Positions 1 through 11,540 of a DNA stretch of 64,000 nucleotides are shown here, one piece after another. How positions within the stretch are numbered: position 1 is the first letter of the stretch; every line of letters starts with the position of its first letter. A program made the translations under genes and the position numbers. The DNA lies in contig RWJK01000914.1 in assembly GCA_004335835.1 (NCBI GenBank), positions 25,678-89,677 of the forward strand. Reading direction: 5' to 3'. Source of the stretch: Scenedesmus sp. ARA3 (Eukaryota; Chlorophyta; Chlorophyceae; Sphaeropleales; Scenedesmaceae). A model generated the notes under the pieces. The model ran no database searches. It was given only the letters and a program-made list of their open reading frames with translations, and was not told where the DNA came from.

Positions 1-3000
1 CTTGCCGTATGTGTTGAGGCTGTTCCAGTATGCTTGCAAGGTCCTGAGTGTGGCGCGCCAGTGTGTGGGCGGCGGTGATCGGTCATTGGCGGCGCGTTGA
101 TTTGTTGCAATCCATCACTGTTACTATAGTACCGGGATTGCAAATAATCAAAGTCGGGTGCCATGCACGGCTTGCAGCGCTGTGCCCTGTCAGTGGCCGT
201 GTCACGCCACTAGCAGCACAGCCTGCAACGGTCCTGCTTCATTGCATTGCCGCAACGCGGTGTGTGGTCCACGCGAGTATCGCTTGCAGTACAGTGCATT
301 GTCGAGGCGGCGCCAATGCGTGCGCCGCCGTCTGTTGTGTTGGCGTGATCTGTATAAAGCGCGCGGCGTTGTGTCTTGCAGGCGGAGATTATAGTAGGAG
401 CAAGACGGCTGCAGGCCGCAGCAACAGCGGCTGCGCAGCAGCAACGGCGGTTGCCGCTTATGTGGGGTTGCATTGGTGGTGGGCGTGTACGCTGCAAGGT
501 GGCCGGGCCTGGCCGTCCAGTGTTGTGTGTATGTGGCTGCGCTCCTGTGTAGGAGTGCGAGTATTAGGGGTGGTGGCTGGTTTGCATTGCTGCCGGCGCG
601 TGCCTGGCCAGCTGAGATCGTGCACTTGGGAGTGGCGCAAACAGTCGAAACAGGCGATGCACATCATCACCATGGACCGTGAGGGAGCACTTGTATTAGG
701 AGCTGCGTGTGCGCTGGCATGAGCGCAGCAGCAGAGGGGGGTGGGAGTGTACCTGGATGCGTGGGCGGCACCGTATTAGGTTTTGGCGGCTTTTGGTGCG
801 AGCACAACAATGGCGGCGATCGGAGTGTATCAGGATGTTGTGGGATGTGCAGTGGTCTGCAAGCGCTGCCAACAGGCAGAGAGGCGGGAGGTGCTGTGCT
901 GTGGTGTGGAATGCATCGCCAAGTAAACATCAAATGCACTGGAGGCGGCAGCAGGTCACAAGCGCGTGCCGGCCGAATTTGTGTCTGCATATATGGCTAT
1001 TGCTGTGCTGATGCCACATGCGCTGCATGCTGGCGCGTTTTTTGACAGCTGTAAAAGCAGCTGTGCAGGGCCAGGGGCTGCTGCCCCTGCCACTGTGTGT
1101 CAACCTATCAAAGGGCAGCAGCTGCGGCTGCAGGAGCTCCTGCAGCTGCAGTGCAGCCCAGCACATTTCTTTTGCGCGCGCGAGGAGTTATCAGCCGACT
1201 GCCAGGTTGTCATTGCAGCAGCGGCGGCGGCTATTCTTTGTCAGTGTGCTGGTTTGCTGCTCGCCTGCGGGGTTGCAGGCATCAGGTTTTGCATTTCAAT
1301 GGCCAGGGTTCAGGGGTTGAGGGTCAGAGCAGCGAGGGTGACTGGTGATGCTGCTTAGCGCATGGCTTGTTGGTCGCAAATGGCATTTGTAGTGGACTCG
1401 TAGCCTCAGTGACGCAGACTGCGTAGTGCCCAGGTGCTGTTGCTGCAGCGCGATTGATCGCAGCTGGATTGCACAGCACCGCTATCTCATAGCGCCCCAA
1501 TCAGGGGTTGGGCGCCTGACTCAACATTGACCGTGCCACACGTCACGCCACAGTGGGTCTGGTGGTGTGGTCCTGACCTGGGATTTTCGCAAGTGGACAT
1601 TGCACAGGCGCAAGCGCGCATGCAAGGGTTTTGGTCGTGCAGGGCTGTGCAGAGCTGGGTGCCCAGCCGGCTCTGTTACCTCTTTACAAGGACGGCGGGG
1701 CGTGGTGTGTTCAGATTTCACGGCACAATTTGCGCAGGGTGTGGTTTGTAGATGCTGTACTTACATGCACGTTTGGAGGATTGTGTGGGCCCGCGGCTGT
1801 GCTTGCCACAGGCTGTGTGGCGACAGCCTCCTGCAGCAGCAACAGTGGGCGCTGGCTGGCTGGCTGGCTGGCTGGCTGCCAGTGCAGTTTTTGGTGGCGT
1901 TGATGACTCGCGCACGCGTGGCTCGATGTGATGCATCACAGTCAGCAGGGGTGCTGCGGCAGGCTTGAGGCAGTGGCTAGGGCGGGGACCGTTCCCTTGC
2001 TGCTGCTGCTGCTGCTGACAGCCTAACAGTCCATCGTCACGGCGGCCTGCTGATATGCGCAGGTACATACTTCTCCATTTCGTGCAGTTTGAGCCCCCAG
2101 CCGGCTTTGGTTCCGCAATCTTTGACAGTCTCTGGCGTTTGGCTGCTGCTTTTATCGACGGGTTGGGTGCTCATGTGTGTGTATCCGGCTTGCCTGTGCC
2201 TCTCGTGTGGTGTACATGCCTCACTGCGCAGGTGTGTTTAAGGGGGTCATGTCTATATATCTACAAGTATCAAGCTTTGGGGCTGGGGCATCTCTTGTAA
2301 GGCATGGCAGGCACGGGGCCACCTGAAGGCCTGGCAAGCTGGCAGATGTTTTTGAGGGCATTCTCATGCAGCTGGTGCGGGACGGTGCGCCAACGTGCCG
2401 GCTGTGTTATGACGGTTGTTGTTATATAACATCTGTGACAGCTGCCGGCTCAGGGACGTGGTCGGGCAAGGCTGTTGGTGGCGGCTGCAGCGCCCCGCGC
2501 TGTTTGTGAGGGCTACTTATGCCCTCGGCACCGCCGGGCTTCCAGCACTTGGGTTGATGAGGTTCGCGCAAAAGCATGCATCATTGTTGTGCACCACGAG
2601 TAAGCTCCGTGGCCGGCTGCAGCGTCGCAGGCACGGGATTTTGGATTACTCGCAAAAAAAAAGAAATCACTGGCGAGGGGGGTCTGTATCTTTTGTCGGC
2701 CTCCTGTGTAGTAGATGTATGCGCGCTGCCCAGCAGCATCACACGCTGGGTGCAGCTGCCACACTGTTGTTTGCCTCACTTGCACTTTGTATGGAGCAGC
2801 TGCCAGAGCTGCAGTATTCCCAAACTGCGCTTGCTTGCTTTTGCTTGTTTGTACCTGAAAGCCTCCGTCGGCTCTGAGCAGTGCCACTATGGGCCGGTAT
2901 GTCTAAAAGCCAATCATATGTATGTGTGTGTACATATGCTGTGTCCTGAGCACGGCGACGAAGGTGGCATGTCATAATCTACTACAGTAGTTTTCTTTTC

Positions 3001-3066
3001 TATGATGAGCATTCGCGCAATGCGCGGCGTGTAATCTAATCTCTCTTTACCTGGCTGCTGCCTTCC
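1..3066. other. No supportable gene; G/T-rich sequence
   Basis: Open frames here are up to about 220 codons, but none has a convincing composition, exon phase chain or recognisable domain. The plus strand is rich in TG and GTGTG, which in green algae often marks long 3' UTR or intergenic DNA. A GGCT tetranucleotide run lies near 1848-1880 and a short CTG run near 1999-2016. It could be the 3' flank of a gene left of the window or of the minus-strand gene that ends at 3067. Confidence 0.5.
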
Positions 3067-6000
3067 TTATAGGCACACGCGGAGGTGCACGTACAGCGCC
3101 GCTTCCTTGCTTTGCTGCTCAAGGTTGTGGATGTCAATTTCTGCGTTGCTCAACTCCTGAGGCTCACGAACCATGCCACACATGTTGCATTCATTAATGC
3201 AGCTGATCAGCTGTTGCAATGTCTTTCCTGCATCTCTAGATACTATCACATATGCAGACATGCAACAGGGCATTTATCTCACACCACCATGCAGCTGCAG
3301 CCATGGCCCTGGGCCAACAGACCCTGCCAAGCACCACTGGCAGCCTATGCAGACCTTCAAGGAGCGGCGGCGGCTGCCCAGCTCTCTGCCATCGCCTCGC
3401 AAGCCATGCACAGATGCGTGAGCCGCCACAAGCAGCACGCATTTATTGCTGCAAACTGATTCATTGCTGCCCGTAAAAAAACTCTACAACAAACACTGTC
3501 TGCACATTATGCAAGGCAGCAGCAGATTGTGTTTGCCAAACGCAAAGGACACCAGACAGTCCCACAACTCAATTAAACGTGCAAGTGATGCTCCCTTCCA
3601 GTCTGCTAGTTCGCGCCATGCACCTGAGTGTCGCATGGTGCACTACTAGTCGATAGTATCAAGCAGTGCACACTGTGTATGCATGCCTGGGTCAAACACA
3701 ACGTTGTCTTGTGCTGCACACTGAAGCAGCTGCTGCCGCAGCGTTGGCAGCTGCGCTCAACAATGAGCGCTGCAGGTGAGAACGCTACATGACAGCCCAC
3801 AACAACTGAGGAGTAATCCCAAGCTCGAGTCGGCTATAGCTACCTCAGAAGTGCCCAGTGCACCACATTTGAGTTCATGAGGGAGCTTGTTCTGTGCATA
3901 TGCCCGGCCGCATCAACAGCAGCGCCAGCCCCCACCAGCTTTTTCGCCAACAGCAGGTTGCCCAGGGGGCCCTGCTTTAACAGCACCACACAACATCCGA
4001 TGGTCCTGCACATTGTACACGCATCTGAAGGTAGTGCTCTTACAACCCATGCTGTGAACGTCGCCTACATCGCAGCCTCCTGGCCGCTGCAGGGTACGTC
4101 ATCATCAGCAGCAGCTCGTGGCACGTGCAGAACCTCACCCCCAGGCCCTCCAGCTGCCCGGCACCATCAAAGGCAGCGCCAGCCACCCAATCGTCCAGCC
4201 ATCAACAGGTTGCCCAGGGTGCCCAGCTTAAGAACACCACACTGCAACCAATGGTGCTGTGCAAGCATCTGTTGGTAGTTCCCCAAGATCAAAGTTGCTG
4301 TGATCGCCTACATTGGGGCCTCCTGGCCGCTGCAGGGCGCGCCATCATCGCCCGGCAAAACACCTAGCACCTCACCCGCAGGCCCCACCAGCTGCCCAGC
4401 AGCATCAAAAGCAGCGCCAGCAGCCACTGGCTGCCCTGCCATCAGCAGGTTGCCCAGAGGGCCCAGGGCCCAGCTGCTGCGAGGAAGCGGCTGCTTGCCC
4501 AGCGCAGTGACCAGCGCACCGTCTTGGGTGATGAGCGTGCTGCAATCAGAAGTAGCAGGCAGAATTTGCACACTTTGTTACTGGTGGTTGCATTATAATG
4601 CCGCGCCCAGTGACCAGACTGCCGCTTGCAGCGATGCGCGTACCAAATCGAGCTCAACAGGCTGCGGTTGCGTGGTTGAGCACGCTGCCATTGTTGGTGA
4701 CAGTGTGCCTTGCCCAGCGCATGGCTGAAGGTATGCATGCTGGCACCACACATGCCACCGATTGCCCCCTCACCCGTTGGGCCCCATGCTGTAGCTGTCC
4801 TCCACAGGCGCGCCCTGGCTGCCTGAAAATAGTGGGGATCACGGCATATATGCCACCACTAGCACACGCTCCAGGGCATGGGCGGCATGTGTGGTGCCAG
4901 CATGCACACCGCCAGCCAGGCGCATGGCAAGGCATGCTGTTACCAACAGTGGTAGTGGCATATACAATGTATGCCACCACTAGCACACGCTCCACCCTGC
5001 TGTTGCTCACCCGTTGGGCCCCATGCTGTAGCTGTCTTCCACAGGCGCGCCCTGTGGGTCAAGGATGCGCGTCTTGTCAGCGTTGAGGCCGAAGCCTGGC
5101 GGCGCAGGGTGGCCGTCAGCACACAGGATGGTGCCATCGACGCAGATGATGGTGCCACAGGGGCCGATCTTCACGCCTGCACAAATAACATACAGAAACA
5201 ACATGCAGACCGTTGTTATAGTGATGTGGCGGGTGGTGCCGTTGACGCGTATGATGGTGCTGCAGGGGCCGATCTTCACGCCTGCAAGAGGTAACATGCA
5301 GACAACAACCTGCGTTGGGTTTCAGCAGCTCCCAGACCCCGGCCCCACATGCACCCCATGCCGTTAAGGCGCAGCAGTCAGCCCAAAGGGTTGCACCACA
5401 CTCCCAACAAAGCACATCACTCCTTCGCAAGCCCTCAATGCACGTCAAGAATAGTACTGAAACAAACATCCAACGAAGAACTGTCAGCCAGCAAGACATC
5501 CCAGAATCTCACCATCTGGCAGGTGCTCCCCGTTAGGTTTCAGCAGCCTGAAGCCCGGCCCCACATGCACCCCACGCGGCACAGGCTTGCCGTTGGGCCG
5601 CAGCAGGAAGGCGCTGCAGGGGGACAGGCTGAAGCCAGCCGGCACCGGCTGCAGGTCAGGGCTCAGCAGCGTGCCATCAGCCGCCAGCAGGGTACTGCGG
5701 CAAAGGGAAGGTGAGGGGCGAGGGGTGAGCAGCGGGTGCAGAACAGGCGTGAGTTGTTGTTCTGGCGGCGGTTTACTAGCTTGTGCACACCAATGCAGGA
5801 ACTCATTTGTTGCATTCTCACACATGACATCAACAGGCTGAAGCCAGCCGGCACCGGCTGCAGGTCGGGGCTCAGCAGCGTGCCATCTGCTGCCAGCAGG
5901 GTACTGCATACAGTGAGGGGTGTGGGAGTACGAGGGTGTGAGGTTGGCCATGAGTCAGACGATGCCGCCATGTAGCATGCAAGCTCAGCATGACACTCTA

Positions 6001-7656
6001 ACAGGGTTATCATGGATCACATTGCGAGTGACAGTAGCATTGACGGCACCATGGCACACCTATGCCCAACAGCGGTGCCTGTCAAGGCCGTATATAAGCA
6101 ACGCCAAACAAACACAATGCCACACAGCGTGCCGTGGTTCCACCCCCCACAGCATAACACAACACAGCTCAGTGCACTCGCCACAGCCCCAGCCCTCACC
6201 TGTTGGGCCCCACCGCCATGCTGTCAGGCAGTGGCTTGCCAGTGCTGGACAGCAGCAGCCCTGAACCCAGGCTGCAAGGCTGCAAGGCCACACTGGGAGA
6301 CACAGCTGCTTCAAACACTCACCAAACACCACTGCCACACAACAAGCCAAGGCGCCGAACACACAACAGCCAAAGAGCACGAGACTAGTTGGACTAGACC
6401 AGATATAGTAGATGTACACCTGCTGCAGCCGCACCTGTTGGGCCCCACGGCCATGCTGTCAGGCAGCGGCTCCCCTGTGCTGGACAGCAGCAGCCCTGCA
6501 TCGCTCACGCCGCAGCTGTGGGGGATGGGGCGGCCCGATGCAGCATGCAACAGCACACCCCCAGGGCCCACGGCGCAACCTGCAGGCCAAAGAATGTGCA
6601 GTTGCTTGTGTCACAGCTTTGCGTCGCTGCTTTCAAACTCCGTTCAGACTTGTGCGCCACCTCGCCCGCACATCACAAAGCGCTGACTATTGCTGACTTT
6701 ACTTCTTGTTCTTGTTGTTGACATTGCTGACTATTGCTGATTCTGAACCTTATAATGTGTAAGCAGGCTGGTCAGATGCTTTTGTTTGTTTCTTCGTTTG
6801 CAGACAACAGCCCGCAGGCCCACCTTTGGGCAGCGGCGTGTCATTGGGGCCCAGAGTGAAGCCGCGCCCGCCTGGCGCCAGCCGCAGCCCACGCGGCAGT
6901 GGCGAGCCGGCTGCGTCACACAGCAGCCCATGCTCATTCACTGTCACGCCGGGCGGCATCTCTGCAAACACAGTTCAGCGAGCAACAGGTGCAGATGCAA
7001 GCACTTGATACTGGACCTTCCTACAGATCAGCACGGGCTGCTATATTATGAAATTTGAGTTAGCTGAGGCAGTGGCGCGCCCAACGCGCCACACAAAATC
7101 CCTGCTTCGCTGATAGTAACGCCAGGGCGCATCTCTGCAGACACAGCATGCAGCACGTGCAGATGCAGGCACTGAATAATGGACCTTCCTACAGATCAGC
7201 ACGGGCTGATATGAATGTAAACTTGAGTCAGCTGAGGCAGTGGCAAGCTGGCTGCATCGCTCAGAAGCCCATGCTCATTCACTGTCACGCCGGGCGGCAT
7301 CTCTGCAGACACAGTGCGCAGCAAGCGCAGATGCAGGCATGTCTGCTGAGTGGCTGCAGAACAAGTACCTAGATCAAGACGCGGCGGGAGTGCGGACTAT
7401 TAGCAGCCAGTCTTCAGGCGCTGCCATGCTGCTCAAGGGTGGCACACTCGGCTTCTTGCCAGTTTCATAACGTGTCCATGTGCAAGGCCCTCCATACAAC
7501 CAGGACAGACGGAAGGCATTCATGCGCACAGCAGGCTAGCTGACCTTCAGGAGTGTTCATGCAAGGCCGCTTTCCAGCGCAATCTAATAGCGTTGAAATC
7601 TTTGGCATGTTCCTGTCCTCGCTCTAAATAATAGTGAGAAGCATATGCAGGACCAA

Positions 7657-7703
<47 letters not shown>

Positions 7704-8333
7704 AATGCAGCCCTGAAGTTTGAGGCTTACATCTGCAAGCTCACAGCAACAGCTCTTCAGCTCACCTAGCGGCTCACTGCTGCTGCTGCTGCCGCTCTGT
7801 GTGGGCTTCCTCAGCAAGTAAGCAGCACCCAGCAGTGCTGCCAGCAGCGCCAGCAGCAGGCCTTGCGGCAGCGGGGACCAGCTGCTCAGGCTGCCTGCAA
7901 GGCTGCTGCTTGTGCTGAAGGCCCGAGGACTCAGCACTGGCCCGCAGGAGCCGATGAAAAGGAGTCCGGTGAGTGCGATGGCTGCATATGTTAGGGCCAG
8001 GGGCCTGCTTTGCCTGGGGCGGACGGCAGCAGCGCCTGGAGCCAGAGGGATAGCAGAGCCTGGCTTGCCCTGCTTGCTGAATGATACTTTGGAAGCCCTG
8101 GGTGGGTTGTCGTTGAGGGTGTCTGCTGCAGCATGTACGTCGGATGTCTTGCTTGTTGCAGATGTGAGCCTGGACTTTGTGAGCTGGATGCTGTCTTGTG
8201 CCTTCCTCAGGCCAGTGCTTGGGGTGAGCTGGATGCTGTCCTGAGCTTGGCCCAGGCCGTTAGCCTTGGCTGCTGCATCATGGAGCACATCTGCTGCTGC
8301 GGACTGGTCACGTGGCCTGACGTCGGTGTCCAT
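3067..8333 (-). CDS. Membrane-anchored protein with Gly-Pro/Pro-Leu-Pro repeats, 7 exons
   Basis: I do not recognise this family. Seven exons join with consistent phase (minus strand): 8333-7766, 6961-6824, 6579-6435, 5694-5513, 5176-5011, 4539-4376, 3227-3067, giving about 507 residues. Exon 1 encodes a polar head and two hydrophobic stretches (around residues 110-130 and 150-175) likely to span a membrane. Exons 2-6 encode a chain of short repeats about 17-18 residues long with the theme GP-x-G-x-LL-xxx-G-x-PLP, for example LGPNDTPLPKG and VGPGGVLLHAASGRP. This regular Gly/Pro spacing suggests a beta-solenoid or fibrous fold (inference). Exon 7 encodes a 53-residue polar, probably helical tail ending at a TAA stop. 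Nearly every repeat exon has one or more truncated copies in the adjoining introns (see findings). Exon 1 could belong to a separate gene, but its phase fits exon 2 exactly. Confidence 0.6.
3950..4240 (-). repeat. Decayed partial copies of exon 6 of the Gly-Pro repeat gene
   Basis: Two blocks (about 3950-4000 and 4102-4240) repeat parts of the true exon at 4376-4539. They include the GPLGNLL segment and the GAAFDAAGQL segment with its GTGAGG donor. They lie in the last intron, carry substitutions, and do not extend a usable reading frame. Confidence 0.6.
4768..4812 (-). repeat. Partial copy of exon 5 (3' end plus donor)
   Basis: The block repeats the last 15 or so codons of the exon at 5011-5176 (GAPVEDSYSMGPNG) together with the GTGAGG donor context. 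It is placed in the downstream intron. Confidence 0.7.
5215..5362 (-). repeat. Partial copies of exon 5 (5' part) and exon 4 (3' part)
   Basis: At 5215-5285 the acceptor and first ~20 codons of exon 5 recur (GVKIGPCSTII against GVKIGPCGTII in the real exon). At 5309-5362 the end of exon 4 (GVHVGPG...) recurs in degenerate form. Both lie in the intron between exons 4 and 5. Confidence 0.65.
5834..5907 (-). repeat. Partial copy of exon 4 (acceptor plus 5' half)
   Basis: The block is nearly identical to the start of exon 4 at 5694 and back (TLLAADGTLLSPDLQPVPAG), including the acceptor. After about 24 codons it diverges into intron-like sequence. Confidence 0.75.
6198..6264 (-). repeat. Partial copy of exon 3 (3' half plus donor)
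   Basis: The block repeats the second half of the exon at 6435-6579 (LLLSSTGKPLPDSMAVGPN against LLLSSTGEPLPDSMAVGPN) followed by a GTGAGG donor. It lies in the intron downstream of the true exon. Confidence 0.75.
6900..7345 (-). repeat. Tandem partial triplication of exon 2 and its upstream intron
   Basis: Three units with starts about 165-174 bp apart share an acceptor, the exon start (EMPPGVTVNEHGLL in two units, EMRPGVTISEAGIL in the third) and intron sequence around GGACCTTCCTACAGATCAGC. Only the unit at 6824-6961 continues as a full exon with a GT donor. The other two break after the PLP motif into intron. Confidence 0.8.
7658..7703 (+). repeat. (CTG)n microsatellite, intron 1
   Basis: About 15 uninterrupted CTG units on the plus strand, equal to CAG on the coding strand, inside the first intron of the Gly-Pro repeat gene. 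Confidence 0.95.
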
Positions 8334-9328
8334 CTGCAGGGCGGTGGGGATGCGGCAGTGGGGTGTGTGAGTTCCAAGCAGTAGCGAGGAAACAATGACA
8401 CGCCCGCTGCTAGCCAGCTGTTAGGATCGCAGCTGGAATAGGTTCTCTTGTATTGTATATTCTGGCTGGTTGTCGTTCAGCTGGCGGTGGCTGCAGCCTC
8501 GAAACCCACCGTGCTACTGGTCAAGTGCCGATCAGGAGAATCCTTGATTGGCGTCTGTTCAACTCTATTGACTTCGCGTACCAGTCTATTTAACAACAGT
8601 CGATTTCAGCTAATGGCCCTGAAGCAGCGTGTCACTGCTCCTGCAGGGAGTGAGGAGCTCGCCACGCAGCGCCCAACAATGGAAGGACCAGCAATGAGCC
8701 GATTGATTACGTCAGTAGCTCGACATCTGGTACGCGAGGTGCAGCTGCACCGGCTGTTACAAGGAGTCGCGTAGCGGTGGAGTCACTGCCGTGCATGCCG
8801 GGTGACACGCATCAGCATCACAGCGAGCTGTGTTCGGCCTCACTGACTACCGTATGACAAATCTTTGTTATATTGTCGACAATGTGCGTGCAAGCATGCC
8901 TGGCGGTGCTACTGCTCTGCTGCAGTACACTGTGACGGTATCGGCCTGACAGGCCTTGCCCTGAGAGCACTGCTGGCAGCACACACCGCTTGATCCTCCA
9001 GGCTCTAGATCCGAGTTGCAGCCACAAGCAATAGGATTTAAGGTGTGTGCAACGAAGTGTATATTGCAAATGGCAGAGTTGGCGCCAGCATGTGGAAACG
9101 GCAGGCTCACAACACACCAGGAACTTCCTGAATCATGCTTGAAGCCTGGCATACAGCCTCACAAGCAGCACACAACAGGCCGGGGAGCACATGTCCCAGT
9201 GTTCTACAAACAATAAACAATACAATCAACAAAACAGAGCGCAAGCGCTGCTGCTGCTGCTGCTGCTGCTGCCCAAAAGCCCAGCTTGCAGCAGCAGACT
9301 TCCGCCTGCTGCCGGCAGTAGAGGGTGT
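8334..9328. other. Intergenic, no supportable gene
   Basis: This lies between two minus-strand genes. It should contain the 5' region of the gene starting at 8333 and the 3' UTR of the gene ending at 9329. A 108-codon plus-strand frame at 8448-8774 has no recognisable features. Confidence 0.5.
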
Positions 9329-9714
9329 TCACCGGCGCACAAAACCCGTGTTGACAGGTCCTGGTATCGGCCTGCGCCGCTGCTGCTGCTGCTGCTGCTG
9401 CAGCTGCTGTTGTTGCTGCTGTTGCCGCTGCTGCTGCTGCCGTTGCCGCTGCTGCTGCTGTTGCTGCTCTTGCCACAAGAGCTGCTGCTCCAGCTTCACA
9501 GCTCGCTGTAGCAGCACGGGTATAGGCGGCATGACCTTGCCACTCAAACTGATGAAGCTGCTGCTGCTGCTGCTGCTGTTGAGTGCTGCTGCAGGAGTAG
9601 CTTGTGCAGCCACAGACGCCTCTGGCTGCGGTTGAGTCGGCTGCTGCTGCTTTTGCTGCTGCCACTTCGGCCGCGACAATTGCTGCAGGCCAGAACCACC
9701 AGACAATGGTCGTC

Positions 9715-9749
<35 letters not shown>

Positions 9750-11486
9750 GGCGTCGGCGGCGTCGGCGGCTGCTGAACTGGTATTGTTGGCACTTGCTGC
9801 TGCACCTCACTGATGCTAGCGGGCTCCCCACCTTGCTGCAGCTGCGGCTGCGGCTGCTGCTGCTGCTGCTGTGGTGCTGCTGCTGGCATCTGCTGCTGCA
9901 CCGCACACATTCCAGCAGGGTCAGCACCAGGCATTTGCTGCTGCTGCTGCTGCTGCTGCTGCTGAAGCTGCTGCTCCAGCTCCCATGGTTGTTGCTGCCA
10001 CTCACGCCGCTGCCACTGCTGCTGCCGCAACTGCTCCTGCAGCTGCGGCCACGGCACCTGCGGCAACTGCTGCTGCTGCTGCCACTGCCTGTGCCTGCCA
10101 AGGTGTGGCAGCGGCGGCAGCTGCTGTGCTGGCCGAGCCATCTGCTGTGGCTGTTGCCAACCCTGAACAGGACTAGGAAACGGCTGCCGCTGCTGCTGCT
10201 GCTGCTGCTGCAGTGTGTATTGCTGCGGCTGACGCCCAGGCATTGGTGTCTGCTGCTGCCATTGCTGCTGCTGCTGCTGCCATTGCTGCTGCTGCTGCCG
10301 TAGACCCAGGTAGTCGTACTGCTGTGCTGCTGGTGCTGCACGTGCCGCAGGTGATGCCGGCAAGTCACTACTTGGCTGCCCAGCAGCAGCAGCGGGGTCT
10401 TCTCGCTGTTGCTGCTGCTGCTGCTGCTGCTCATCTGCATTGCTGCTATCCACTGCTGCTGGTTCTTCAGCGGCTGGCGCGCTGTACAGAGGTGCCGGTG
10501 CCACACCAGCTGCGCCCTGCTGCTGCTGCTGCTGCTGGCCCTGCCAGAAAGCTCCTCCGCTTGAGCTGGGCATTCCTGGGCGGGGGTTGCGCTGATACAG
10601 AGCCTTGTCCTGCAGCAGCAGCAAGAACAACGGCACACATCTGAGCAGGCGCAGTGCATGCAGCAGACGCATCCCCGATGCATTCAATCAAGGGGATTTC
10701 AGCATGCAGCGGCGTGCGCACGTGGTTGGGCTCCACACTGCACCTTGCAGCAGCCCAAGTCCAGTGGCGCCTGCCTGCACACGGTGTCGGAGACAGCAAT
10801 CACGCATTCATGCAAAAACACAGGCCTCTTAACTTTTCAGCAGTTGAAGGGCAGTATTGAGGCCCTGTCCTCTGCGGAATGGCCTCTAGCTCCCACATGC
10901 ATGCACCCCCCACGTGCACATTGACAGGCCCCCTCCCCTGTAGTGGTTGAACAGTTCAAGGCTGGTGCCAAACCCCGTGACATTGGATCGCGCCACACAC
11001 ACGCAGACACCTGTCGCACAAGGAACACACCTTGCAGCGGTGAAACAGAATCAAGCATGCACACAGCCAGGCGCCCTTACTCTGTAACGGTCTAAGTCCA
11101 GCGAGACCTGTCTATACTCAGGCCAGCAAATATGCGGGCAGCCTGGTGACAGCCCGGCCACCTGCCTGCAGACACATGCAGATCTTAGGGTTTGCACACC
11201 GCCAGTTGCCCCCACCTTGTAACAGTCAAAGTCCAGCGCGCCATGTCTGTACTCAGCCAGCAGGTGTGTGGGGAAGTGGGCACCAGCCCCGCCACCTGCC
11301 TCTGCACACACAACATGGCACACACCCATGGCTGCTGCGCCCTCACCTTGTAACAGTCAAAGTCCAGCGCGACCTGCCTGTACTCGGCCAGCAGGTGTGT
11401 GGGGTAGATGGGCACCAGGGCCTGCAGCTCAGCCAGCTTGGACTGGCGGCGCGCCTCAAAGACATGCACGGGCTGGCGCTTCTCCT

Positions 11487-11540
<54 letters not shown>

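Noticed and set aside
48..722. 224-codon plus-strand open frame
   Set aside because: Biased to Cys/Val/Ala/Gly from GTG-rich DNA, with no domain and no exon context.
8448..8774. 108-codon plus-strand frame with a hydrophobic start
   Set aside because: A possible signal peptide only; there is no conserved region, and it lies in the probable promoter area of a minus-strand gene.
9135..10644. Long Leu-, Ala- or Cys-rich plus-strand frames opposite the poly-Q exon
   Set aside because: They are products of CTG/GCT reading of the CAG repeat. The minus frame has splice-phase support.
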